NCBI GenBank assembly: GCA_025716815.1
Contig: JAIXMN010000010.1
Coordinates: 806,001 to 870,000 of the forward strand
Direction of reading: 5' to 3'
Length of the DNA stretch: 64,000 nt
DNA from: Dichotomocladium elegans
Taxonomy: Eukaryota > Mucoromycota > Mucoromycetes > Mucorales > Lichtheimiaceae
Shown in pieces: positions 23,474-35,020 of this stretch (position 1 is the stretch's first letter; each line of letters opens with the position of its first letter). The position numbers and the translations under genes were made by a program. Below the pieces are notes generated by a model, which saw only the letters and a program-made list of their open reading frames with translations, ran no database searches and was not told the origin of the DNA.

Positions 23474-25541
23474 TCATCTAACAATATCCTCGTCCTGGCC
23501 AGGGGCCAAGTCGAGGCGATCAAACCTAGCGCAGTCATAATACTTTGCAGTCACCACACGCCCACCAAAGTAACGGCCGTCAAGGTCATTGACAGCTGCG
23601 ACCGCTGACTCGGTTGCTGTAAACTTGACAAATATCCGGACAGCTTGGCTTTCAGGAACGCGTCCACCTGGCACCTATGTTATAAAGCAAATGGGTTTAT
23701 ACACGAAAAATTCTCATTCTATACTGTCGTTTTTTACCTCAAAAATCAGACATCGTTCAACCTTGCCGTATTTTGCGCATTCCTCTGCAGTCTCTTGCTG
23801 GAGCATATCATCCACCTCGCCTGGCCCAACCATGTTGGTCAACAACACGACCGGAGACTCAGGGATATGAGGACGGCTGGGGACGGCTGGCTGGGATGGC
23901 GGCGGAGGAGAAAGTTGAGGTGAAGAATCACTAGCGCCAGAATGGATGATCACACCGCTGCCGCGTCCTGTGGCTTGAACTTTGAGTGCTTCACGGATCC
24001 CATCCTCCTCACGACCGAGCCCTTTTGTGCGTGTATGTGTATACTCCAATTAACACAAGATATTCCTTCCAGCACATGGACGATCTTATTTTTACCTTGG
24101 CCTTCTTGCCATCCGAATTTCGCCATCACTTTTCGTGCCATATCCGGTCCAGAGCCGGGTTCAAATGCTGGTTGCATACTATCGTCACTGATGTCACTAG
24201 CGCCCCTAAACAATATGAATTAATCACCCATTCCTGTTGCATTTCCCACGCAGATATACCGATCATCATGCTGTTGCGTGGCTGCTGTACGCTGACTACT
24301 CATACGCATGCGCCGCATATAAGCATCATCAGCTGACTCGGACAAATCAATCGGAGCCTTTGACGAGTTCGAAGGTTGAGGTTGTAATGGAAAGGATGAT
24401 GGAGGTGAAGGTGACCGTCGATATTGGCGTGGTGGTGATGGCGGTGATGGCGATCTTCTTCCATATAAATTTGGTGGAGGGGCAAAGGCTGCGCCTAAAT
24501 AAAGGAAAAGGTTATTTGTCTGTTTGGGCTCTCTCCTAAGCATACGCTTACGTCGTGGGCTTCGGGATCGTGACCTTGACGGCGACCGCGAACGCGAACG
24601 CGATGTTGACCATGATCTTGACCGTGATCGGCCGCTACCCGATGAATAGGATGATAAGGACTGCTCACGTTGTCGTCTTTGTCGCCGTCGCTCCTCCTCC
24701 TGTCGTCTTTTCATCTCTTCTTTATGTTGTTTCCGGTCTGCCTTATAAAGCTCGTAATCATTCGGTCGATGGGGATCATAATCCTCATTCAAATCGAACA
24801 TGATAGGCTCCTGTTGTTGTTTCTGCTGCTTTTTGTTCTTTCCCTTTTTCTTTGAAAAGGCACCGACTATTAGTCAACTGGGAACGTTGCGCGCTTCGGG
24901 TATCACAAATCTACCTTGGCTTGCTGAGCTGCCCGAAACCCGTTCACGTCGTCGTTTGCCGAATAATAGGAGGCATCGATCCGTCTTGATAATGGTGCCA
25001 TAGGCGTATCCAGCACCACTCCTGCCCCACCTGCCTGCTGCGACGGTGGTGGCGGCAATGGCGAAGCATGTGCGGTATCTTTTTCTTGGGCTGATTTGTT
25101 GACTTTGGTAGTTGAAACAATCGTGGCACCTGCAGGAATCACAGCACGATTTAACTTGGGTTTGGCTTGGATCGTGGGTTTGCGCATGACAGGGCGAAAA
25201 TGACCAAAAGTGGACCATCCTGTTGCGTTCCGGCATGTGCATTCCATTAGTTAGATTTTCCCTCTTGTTGATCATGCGTACCCGTCATTCCTACCTGCTG
25301 GCTTCGGTGCTGGAGCATCTGATGGCGCAGCCTTTGGCGGGTTTGCTGTTGTAGGAGCCGTGGCATCCGATGAGGTTACTGTTGTGGCCGAGGGACGATC
25401 GCCTTTTCCTCCAGGAGCTGGCAATGACGCATAAAGGCCAGAAAATCCAGATCCGCCTGAAGGAGTGCTGGATGGTTTCTTTGCTGGATCGCGCTTTTCA
25501 GAAGATGGTTCTGGCAAATCACCATATAGAGAAAAAGGCAT
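23474..25541 (-). CDS. Splicing factor SPF45/RBM17 homologue (G-patch + RRM/UHM)
   Basis: Several exons read leftwards. It starts MPFSLYGDLPEP (SPF45 proteins start with a similar SLYDDL peptide), followed by a Pro/Ala/Ser linker, and VMRKPTIQAKPKLNRAVIPA. Then come FDLNEDYDPHRPNDYELYKA, an Arg/Glu helix and an RS-like run (24650-24540), GAAFAPPPNLYG, a G-patch (PDMARKVMAKFGWQEGQG, then KGLGREEDGIREAL) and a UHM-type RRM (VVLLTNMVGPGEVDD, EECAKYGKVERC, AVRIFVKFTATESAVAAV and NDLDGRYFGGRVVTAKYYD). The YFGGR sequence stands where other UHM proteins have their RXF motif. SPF45 binds U2AF-like ligand motifs and takes part in 3' splice-site choice in the nucleus. Compared with the human protein, the RS run is longer. 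Exon borders are approximate. Confidence 0.92.
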
Positions 25542-26892
25542 TGGTGAAGAGGTATGCAGGTATCCTTAATCCTTTCTTTTGTAAGTGGAGGTCTAAAACA
25601 ACAAAAATCTGGCCGAGGACAGACGCACCCCGCACATACATACATTGGCAGGAGGAAGCGGGCAGCGGCCAATAAATTTTTCAGCTGTTTGGTCTTTCGT
25701 GGTAAGTGTGAAAAATCCGTGCAGGTCTCTGCAGCGTTGGTCAGATAAGCTAATGCTGGTAGTACCGCGGAGGACAGCACGCGGCAGATACCTTTTGAGA
25801 AACGGAGGACGCAGGGTCGGGACCATTGGCAGAGATGCCCGCGAAAAAATGACATCCCTCAACTTCTTCCGGTGGTGCGAACTATGTAGACCGTTTATTT
25901 TCCCTTGCAATCAATGCCGAGTGAGGATTTTAAAACCTCATAGTCTCTTTTCTAGGCCAACATCGATGGCTGCCACATTTACTTCGCTTCGGAGATAATT
26001 ACCAGGATGACTATAGTGGACGACAGAGGACACTTTCCACGCTGATAGCTCGTCCAAAATTGCATTTTATCTACATTCGACGAGAAAGAAGACAGCCTCA
26101 AGGCGCGTGATTTTAGGCTGCAGCGATTGGTTTTTTGTTACATCATCAGTACTCTACCAGGTGGTTATTTTGCGCGTGTTTGTATCATCCCCCCGCCATC
26201 AATGGAGGAGGTAGTGCTACCTCAATACCCCACGCGTATCCATCTAGATCAAATGTTTGTGCGACCCGAGAGAAACGCCTTTTTCTTGTTCGGAATCATG
26301 GGATATTAGCATGCTGATATTCTGTAAAAATAGCAAAAAGATCTGTATTTCTCGTGAACAAACATCGATTGTCTTGGTAGGAGAGATGCCACTGTAACTC
26401 AGTCTAAGTCGGTTTTTGTCTAAGGTGGGCAACTTCAGCGCTTGTGACCAGCTACTTCCCCGCACCCCCTTTTGCTTGTTACTCTGTCATTGGCATGTGA
26501 AAATATTCGACGGCACTCTTGATATAAACCTTCTTTCTTTTCTTTCCATCCTCTTCTCCTTTCTCCACCGACCTTCGGCATATACTTTTTGTCCATTTTC
26601 CGGTTCGTTGTGTGTTAAAGATGCTGGATCATTTGGTTGGCAAGCCTTCTGCCAATTGGAAACGAACCCAAGTCCTTTTGACACTCATTCTCGGGTATGG
26701 ATAAAATGCTCGTATCACAAGACAGCGAGCAAAGAACACTTTTTCAAACACACGGTCCCTTCCCCGTTAGAACTTGGGTTCTTCTCAAAGGCAACACGAG
26801 TCATTTACCACGCATCGTAAGAAGTGTCAATCGCCGCGCAGGTAAGAACTTTCGGACATATTAAGCTCGTAGTTACGACTACTCACACATGA
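25542..26892. other. divergent intergenic region, no gene seen
   Basis: It lies between the SPF45 start (minus) and the lipase-like gene (plus). A 134-codon plus frame (26416-26820) shows no domain and probably overlaps leader sequence. Pyrimidine-rich tracts occur near 26530-26575. Confidence 0.4.
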
Positions 26893-27881
26893 ATGGTAGC
26901 TGCCAAGTCGCCATGGAAAATCGCCTTGGGGTCATGGATGTCATATTACTTGATCCAAAATCTGTTTCTGCTCATTGGGTTAAATGGTACGTTTTGCTTC
27001 CTTTGCCAATGTTCGAAGCTAATGAATATGATTTTCCATATACCCACATTCTCTCTATCTCTGTCGCACACACGCACACGTCCGTGGATATCAAGCTCCG
27101 GAACCATTAGCAAGATTGGTATGTATCTCATCTTTGATCGATTCTGACTGAGGCTGACGTGCGAGCGTTCCTTTACGCCAGTACACACCGGGTTTTTATC
27201 GGGCCACGTGGATTTTGACAGCATTGGACGCTGGTTTCTTCACTGCAATGCCTCTCCGGCCTGCGTTTCTGCGCCACATTTGTTCCGTTCTCTTTTCATT
27301 TTACTATCTCATATTTGCGGATGAGGCGGAAGATCGTGTACGTCGCGTCCGAGCAACCATGTCAGTCGACCAGATCCGTCTCTCCTGGGAGAAAGTATCA
27401 CAGAATCCCATCCTACGCTTTGTAACACGCTTGTCGCAACCACGCATGACGATCAAAAAGATCCTTTTTGTCGAACGCCCCAATCATCTGCCACCTACTG
27501 AGGTCCATTTCTTCTATGCTAAATCCCCGGAGACCCTCAAAGACCAGACATCCGTGTTCCTCCAGTTTCCTGGTGGCGGTTTTGTTTCTATGCCTCCGCA
27601 ATGTCACGAAGATGCTCTCACTGCATGGGCCAAACAAACTGGAATGCCTGTTGTCAGCATCAACTACAAAAAAGCTCCAGAGTACCCGTATCCATGGCCT
27701 GTAGAAGAATGCTTTGATTTCTATGCAACCCTCGTGCGCCAACGCGGCGAGTTTTTAGGTCTCTCTAGCAAACAAGATTTAAAGGTTGTCATCGTCGGCG
27801 ATTCTGCGTAAGTGAAAACGAAGGAAAGCCAGCGCTAGCCGTGTGCATAACCTTTCATCTATATACAAACGCGCGCGCGCG

Positions 27882-27914
<33 letters not shown>

Positions 27915-29108
27915 TCATGAAAACCATCTAGGGGCGGCAATCTGGGCGCTGCTGTGATACTGAAAATACTAGATCACAACAAGGCCAACCCGGCAGATCC
28001 ATTGCCTGTCCCTACAGGCCTGGTTCTCATCTACCCCGCTTTAGACTTTGAAATGACCTGTTGGATGACGCCATCACAACTGTCTCTCATTCGGTCCGAA
28101 TCCACCAACAAAATGATTCGGTCAAAATCGTTCCTAAGCCTTCTGGATTCCAAGGACCATCTCAGCCATGTGAGCCCACTCAGTGTTGTGCCTGATGTGG
28201 AAAAGAAATCCAGTGTATGGAAACGCACGCTAGGTTTGACGCCCATGGCTCAAGATAGCCGCAATGAGGAGGAGGACAAGAAGCAACGCATTCGAGACAG
28301 GGTCCGGGAAATCAGCCACGTCAAGACGGCCTGGGAAACGTCCCGCGTTGCTATGACAAGTCGTATGAGCTTCTTCAGCGATCGTGTCCTGACATTTGAG
28401 ATGGTACAAAAAAATTAACAAGGAAGAGAGGAAAAAGGAAACGAATGCTCATTTTTGTACACCGTTTTAGATGCGCGCCCTGGCCATTCGTGAGTTTTGA
28501 ACATGTGCTCGTGTGTATTGAAACAACTAACTCGAATACATTCCCTAGTTTACATTGGTCCCCACGCAACTACTGATATTGAATCGGATTATTATTTGTC
28601 ACCCATTGTCGCGCCCTTTGACCTGCTCGCGCAATTCCCGAAAACCTACATGATATGTGGCGAGAAGGATCCATTTGTTGACGATACCGTGATTTTTGGT
28701 GGCAGAATACGACAGGCAAAACAACAACGCCGGCGCACCGAGAATTTGGAAGACAAGGATGACACGGTCCTGAGCGACCGGTCCGTCCGGATCAAGCTCC
28801 TGGAAGGCTTCAGCCATGGATTTCTTAATATGATGTCATTCTTACCAGAAGCTCACCAAGCCGTACGTACTATCAGTGACTGGGTACTTGAGATTGCCGA
28901 AGGCCGCCCATGCGAAGAAGATACCGAATCCGATACAGGATCGCCCGTCGATGAATCATCTCGAAGCCAAGCACTTGCCACTACGATGAACAACACTGTT
29001 ATTCCCACGACGCATATAGACCATATTGTCACGACCGAAGTGGATATGATCAACCGCCGCAAGTCGCATCTTGTTAGCGAACTGCTGGCCCAAAAGGTTA
29101 CCCAGTGA
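26893..29108 (+). CDS. Hormone-sensitive-lipase-like alpha/beta hydrolase
   Basis: Multi-exon gene. Exon 1 (26893-26986) begins MVAAKSPWKIALGSWMSYYL and is hydrophobic, so a membrane anchor or hairpin is likely. After short exons comes YTPGFYRATWILTALDAGFF then RPAFLRHICSVLFSFYYLIF. The hydrolase core follows: VFLQFPGGGFVSMPPQ (oxyanion region, with Pro where most members have His in HGGG), the nucleophile elbow GDSAGGN split by an intron after GDSA, GEKDPFVDD (acid) and GFSHGFLNM (catalytic His). An acidic insert lies between elbow and acid (NEEEDKKQR). The C-terminal tail of about 80 residues is charged. Such enzymes hydrolyse acylglycerols or other esters; the substrate here is unknown. 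The first introns are approximate. AATAAA occurs at 29219. Confidence 0.85.
27870..27914. repeat. compound microsatellite (CG)n(CA)n(TA)n in an intron
   Basis: Alternating purine-pyrimidine tract of 45 bases that changes from CG to CA to TA steps. It lies in the intron that cuts the nucleophile elbow of the lipase-like gene and is likely length-variable. Confidence 0.85.
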
Positions 29109-29904
29109 AAAAGAAAAAAGAGAAAATTTCTATGATACTTCTGTGATTCAGACTTTTTGTTCATCTTATCTCCCCTCCTGTAGTTCCTTACTTTCCTTTC
29201 CTTGCCTCGTGTACAAAGAATAAAATACAATGATCAAACTAATCTGCCATTACATGCCCTGTTTCCATATGAGCCATGAATCGAGAGCGATGGGTGGTCG
29301 TTTCAATCCATCCGCTCACCCCAAAAGCGGACTTTTTTCCATGCAAAACAAAAGCGAATGGAGCGTCCCACTGTAAATACCCTCGTATATTCCAAGATGA
29401 GGATAGATAGGAAAGGTCTAAAAACAGCCATGGATCACTTGTGTTAGAGCCATTTTGTTCAGTGGATGGTCATCGGCTACACCAAAAACATGCTATACCG
29501 ACATGCTACAGTTTTACTTTTATTTTTAGGAAATGCGTGATAAGGGCGGAGTGGCGCAACGCATACGAGTCTGGAAGGGTCGTATCGTCCTCTGGACAGT
29601 GCGTTTGAAAAGGAAGGAGCCCCGCCGGAGAAGAAGATATAGCGTGGATAGGGATGGGGGGAACGGGGAAGGGGGCCGCGGTGGCGCCAACATGGCAATA
29701 GCACATTGTTGTTTAATCTCTCTCTATCTCTGTCGCAACACCACTTTTTTTCATTTTATTCCCACGAGACCAGCCAATGAAACCTAACATTGGCTCGGCA
29801 GCTGCATTAAAAAGAAAATCAAGTTTTCGCCCGATCAATAAAAAAGGGCTTTCTATCTTTCTCTTCTGGTTTTTGCATCATCTTTCCCCTCTTACTCCAC
29901 ACAC
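29109..29904. other. intergenic region between lipase-like gene and GDH
   Basis: Contains the poly(A) signal AATAAA (29219-29224) of the upstream gene and then about 680 bases with no coding-like sequence. The last 60 bases before the GDH start are pyrimidine-rich, as in many fungal leaders. Confidence 0.45.
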
Positions 29905-32900
29905 ATGTCCACTGCATCGCCTCTTGCTCGCTCGACTCACAACACGGGCGATGATGGCTATGGCTATAGTGCCAATGTATTTCCTGAGAAACAAGAACAG
30001 ATGGTCAAGGTGTTCTCCCTGATCGAGCAGACAGGATTTATCCCTAAAGAGTTGATCCAGAACGAAGTGGCCTGGTTTTATAAGTAAGATGGAGTGCATT
30101 ATTGCTCTTACGAAGGGAATGCTGACATCCCAATCCACACGATGCTGCATCGTAGTAACCTTGGCATCGATGACTATTACTTTGCCTTGGAATCCGTTGA
30201 AACCATTGCCAATCATGTCATGTCGCTCTATGGCGCCAAGATGCTTGCCTATGCACAGAATGATAATGTGCTTGACATCAAGCTAGAAAAGGAAGAGGAG
30301 GACTCTTCTGTCTATATCCACTCATCCACCCCCGGGGTCTCCGGGACAGATGGACTCCGATATGAGAAAAGGTAAAAAGAAATGTTTTGAGTTGGGGATG
30401 AGGGAGTTTTGCGTTCCCCGACCTTGGTCTTGTGTACAAATTTATAAACACATGTGTATGTGTGTGTGATAAGAATCGATGAGAAATATTTGGACCCATC
30501 GACGCCTTCATGTGCCTATCGTGTGGAATCCTATCGATCAAGCGGGACGTCAACCAATGGAGCTACGTCACACCTCCGCTCCTACTTTGTCACGAAATGC
30601 CAATTCGTGAATCCAAATCCAACCACGCACCAGGAAGCTACGGATATGATGCAAGTCGCCGACAAGAATTTTTTACGCAAGGCTACTGAGCATACACTCC
30701 AGGTCTATTCCAAGATCATGCGTACGGTGCTGAGACGCAAAGGGCCTGTCATTGAAATGTTTGAAGTCCCTGGCAAACGAGAGCGTCGGCTGGTGATCGG
30801 ATATACCCAACGAAGCACTGTCAGCTTCTTCTCAGCTATGTCCGACCTGTATCATTATTATGGACTCTATTCGACACGCAAATACGTGGGTAAGATTTGG
30901 GTGATGCGTACACGTTGTTCTACTGTCAGCGATTGACTAACTTGATTGGCATTAGAACAATTCTCGAATGGTGTGACCATCATTGGCCTCTATCTCAACC
31001 CAGTGCCCAAGTCATCATCCATTCCAATTGAGCAGTCCATCTACCAGGTCATGAAGGAGACCTCGCTGATCTATTGTCTTCCATCAACGCCATTTCAATA
31101 TCTTTTCCAGGGCCACCAGCTTGCGGTTCAAGAAGCCGTATACGGCTATGTGGGATGGATCTTTGCTCAGCACTTCTTGAATCGCTTGGGCAAGGAATAT
31201 CTTAGCCTGAACCACATTCTCGATCAGACTAATCCGATTCACGAAGAAGTGCTGAACAAGATGAAGAAGCGGCTGCGCCAGGACACGTTCACGCGTGAGT
31301 ACATACTGGACATTATCAAGCTCTATCCGGAGCTGATTAAGCTGCTATACGCGAACTTTGCCACTGTTCATTATGTGAATCAGCGCGAGTCGTCGACGCT
31401 GCAGCCGACGATCTCTTATCAGCGCCTCACGCGGCTCGAGTCACTAACGACGGAGCAGCTGCGACACAAGATCAAGGTCACGACGTCAAATGCGCACGAG
31501 CAACTCGTATTTGAGTCCTTCCTGACATTCAATGCGCATGTACTCAAGACAAACTTTTACCAGCCCACCAAGGTCGCGCTCTCCTTCCGGCTGGACCCTC
31601 GGTTTTTGCCTGATATCGAGTACCCCACACGTCTGTACGGCATGTTCTTAGTCGTTGGTTCTGAGTTCCGCGGATTCCATCTGCGTTTCCGAGATGTAGC
31701 CCGCGGCGGTATCCGGATCATCCGGTCGCGCAACAAGGAAGCCTACTCGATCAATCTCCGTACGCTTTTCGACGAAAACTATGCATTGGCTGCGACGCAG
31801 CAGCGGAAGAACAAGGACATCCCCGAGGGAGGGTCAAAGGGTACGATTCTCCTGGATATCGAACAGCAGGACAAGGCCCGCCATGCATTCGAAAAATATG
31901 TCGACTCGATTCTGGACCTGCTGATCGTCGGCCAGACGCCGGGAATCAAAGAGGAAATAGTGGACCTCATGAAGGGCAAGCCCGAGATTTTATTCTTCGG
32001 ACCCGATGAAGGCACAGCGGACTACATGGACTGGGCTTCGATGCATGCACGCGACCGAGGCGCCAGGTTCTGGAAGGCGTTCACCACAGGCAAGAGCCAG
32101 ACGATGGGTGGCATTCCGCACGATCTTTACGGCATGACCACCCGTTCTGTGCACCAGTACGTCCTAGGAGTCTACCGGGCATTTGGCCTAAAGGAGGAGG
32201 ACTGCACCAAATTGCAGACGGGTGGCCCGGACGGTGACTTGGGATCGAACGAGATCAAGATTTCAAAGGACAAGACGATTGCCATCGTGGATGGATCCGG
32301 GGTTCTGTATGATCGCCAAGGCATCGACCGCACTGAGCTATTGCGACTTGCTAACGGGCGAAAGATGATCAACGAGTTCGATACGACCAAACTTTCTGCG
32401 CAAGGCTTCCGGGTCCTGCTTGAGGACACAAACGTCACGTTGTTTGATGGGCAGATTGTGGAAAACGGGTTCCAGTTCAGGAACACCTTCCATCTGAACC
32501 CCCTTGCGACGGCCGCGGTGTTTGTGCCCTGCGGTGGCCGACCGGAGTCTGTCGATCTTGGTAATGTGCAGCAGGTGCTCGAGGGCGGCACGGCAGGCGC
32601 ACCGCTCTTCAAGTACATCATCGAGGGCGCCAACCTGTTCTTCACCCAAGAGGCCCGTCTGCGGCTCGAAAAGGGCGGCGTCGTCATCTTCAAGGATGCC
32701 TCGGCGAACAAGGGCGGCGTGACTTCGTCCTCTCTGGAGGTGCTTGCAGCGCTGGCCTTCAACGACACAGAGTTTGAGGAGCATATGTGCGTCAAGGGCG
32801 GCAAGGTACCTGCGTTTTATGAGGCATATGTCAAGGAGGTCCAGGCCATCATTGAGCGCAACGCGCGTATCGAGTTTGAGGCTCTTTGGCGTGAACACAA

Positions 32901-33210
32901 ACTGTCGAAGAAGCCTATCTCCATCTTGTCCGACGAACTGTCCATCGCCATTGTTCAGCTCAATGAGCAACTGCAGTCCACCACTCTGTGGGACAATACC
33001 GAGCTCCGCCGCGCTGTTCTCACCAAGGCTTTTCCCAAGCTCTTGCTCGACAAGCTCGGTCTGGACATGCTGCTGAAACGTGTCCCGGAAAGCTATGTGA
33101 AGGCCATTTTTGGTGCATACCTGGCATCCCAATTTGTCTACGAGTACGGCCCTCATCCCGATCACTTTGCGTTCTTCGACTTTATGCGTGCTCGCTACTA
33201 TGCTAGTTAG
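29905..33210 (+). CDS. GDH2: NAD-dependent glutamate dehydrogenase, large fungal type
   Basis: Four exons (29905-30083, 30156-30371, 30474-30889, 30956-33210) sum to 3066 bases, 1021 residues, near the length of yeast Gdh2. The N-terminal regulatory part has WFYNNLGIDDYYF and RKYVEQFSNGV, as in fungal enzymes. The catalytic part shows DVARGGIRIIRSRN, the Lys-containing KDIPEGGSKG, DEGTADYMDW, GGIPHDLYGMTTRSV and the NAD-binding GGPDGDLGSNEI. The enzyme oxidatively deaminates glutamate to 2-oxoglutarate and ammonium with NAD+, letting the fungus use glutamate as a nitrogen or carbon source. Long antisense frames opposite the last exon (up to 300 codons) reflect its strong codon bias and are not genes. 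AATAAA follows at 33351. Confidence 0.97.
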
Positions 33211-35020
33211 TTTGATCAGAAAGAAAAAGCGGTGCAGCACCTACAATTTTGATACTCCGACATAACATGCATGGTAACGAATCCATGTAAACTTGCTGGC
33301 ACAGAGACGAATGCAATGTTGTTTCTCCAGAGTGATTTGGGGGGTGGGGAATAAAGGAAAATTTTATTAGTGGCATGTGCCAATCATGACATAGTGTAAC
33401 AAAATGGGTTTTTTAGTGCTGCGTCCTACGACCAGGTCGGGTCGGTTCATTTTTATTAACAGTGCTGTCACCTTATTATGGCTGTATGTGCTAAGCATCA
33501 TTTGATCTTCTACCGGAGCAAATAGAGCCGGTGGGGAGGGAAGAAAGTGCGTTCATAAGCGCTCGTTTGAATCAAGGTTGTATATCTATATTCACATCTC
33601 TGCTACGTACTGCACGGGACGCCGCTGCGCGCCGCCTTTTTGAAGATCCCCTTTGTTTCTTTTCAAGTATGGACGCGCTCGGCCTGCGTCTGTGTGTGTG
33701 TGTGCGTGGGTCATCTGATGGACCAATCATGAATGCCTTGAGTTGCACAAGATCATATAGTAATAAATGCACGGCAACGTGTTGCGCGCCCAAATGTCAG
33801 GCGCCCTTTCTTTGGTGATTCGAGCCCAGACGCAGCAGTTTTTGAAGCAGACGATGGCCTTGGGAAACATTCGTGCAACATGGCACAAACAAAGGGTGGC
33901 CAAAGTGTGCCCGCCCATGCAATGTCCCCCCCCTTTTCCTTTCTTTGTTCTCCGCCAAAAGAATCAGCCTCCCATGATCCCATAACTGCGTAGATGTTCG
34001 CTTTCGCGGTCTTAAGCAGGGAGGGACTGGGCGGGAGTAGCGTCTAGCTTCTTGAGTCCTCTTCTCTAAAGTGCAGCTGCATTCACCCATCCGCATCCTC
34101 GGTTAAAGATGGAGGAAAAGATTGTCGGGACTTTGTCCCACAACATACTTCAGCTAACCCATCGAACCACCCGCATCACCCTTGCATCCTATGTCTATTG
34201 CTATTCCTCTCTTTCTCTCGCTCTCGTTGATCTGTATGTTTACTGATAAAAACATGCGTTACTAAGCCATATACTCCGGAGTTTCGGAACACTTGCTTGT
34301 ACGTACGTAAATGGTTGTGAAGAGCGACTATAAGGTTTAATGGCACTCTGGAAAGTCTGTGTCCCCCAGTCCCTCAGGTGTGTATATACTAGATGAACGC
34401 TACTCACTGTGAAACCGTTTTGCGAGAAACCAAAACGTGGAACTAAGCTCTCACCGATCAACGAAACAGTCACAAGCAATGGCATTCAATTAAGGTTTCG
34501 TTCTTATTTTTGGGTTCTGTTGGGGAAAAAAAGATAGGGATTTGCAGCACTACATGGGAGAGAATTTGCTCTCGAGTTCAGTCGACGGGAAGAAGTGAAA
34601 AAAAAGCTGAATGGATTACCGAGATATAGAAGATTTACAGCGGTTGCATTGGACCCCATGATTTATCTCGGCAAGCTCGAGTTAAGAAGCAAGTCGTCTT
34701 CTATATAGAGCAATACCTAATAAACACGTTGTGCGCAGTGCTCCCACCTTTCTCTCTATCTGTGCCCGAACGTGTGTGAAAACAACGACATAAGAATTAC
34801 TTTAGAACCAGCCTTCGATTTTCTTTCCGTCTTCTTTCCTCTATTCTGCACCCACATACGCTCTCTTTCACTCTTTTGGTCTCATTCAATACATTCACTT
34901 CATTCACATAAATTAAATCAGCACCAACCCCTCTCGTTTCTCGGATTGTTTTTTGGACACATCGCCTGTTTAGCCCTCAGACCATTTATTTTCCTCGATT
35001 AATAGCATTTCTGGTTACGG
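33211..35020. other. 1.8 kb intergenic region, no gene seen
   Basis: Holds the GDH poly(A) signal (AATAAA, 33351-33356) and the promoter of the Frizzled-like gene. Frames near 33750-34100 on both strands are open for 70-100 codons but have no motif and no consistent splicing. The 200 bases before 35021 are pyrimidine-rich. Confidence 0.4.

Noticed and set aside
24300..24850. Hydrophobic or His-rich small frames
   Set aside because: Shadows of the RS-like and acidic parts of SPF45.
26416..26820. 134-codon plus frame before the lipase-like gene
   Set aside because: No domain, no splice link to the next gene, pyrimidine-rich composition typical of promoter or leader.
32172..33240. Long antisense frames of 210 and 300 codons
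   Set aside because: They lie opposite the last exon of NAD-GDH, whose conserved motifs fix the coding strand; they come from codon bias.
33750..34100. Frames of 70-100 codons on both strands after GDH
   Set aside because: They overlap each other, have no conserved words and no consistent introns.
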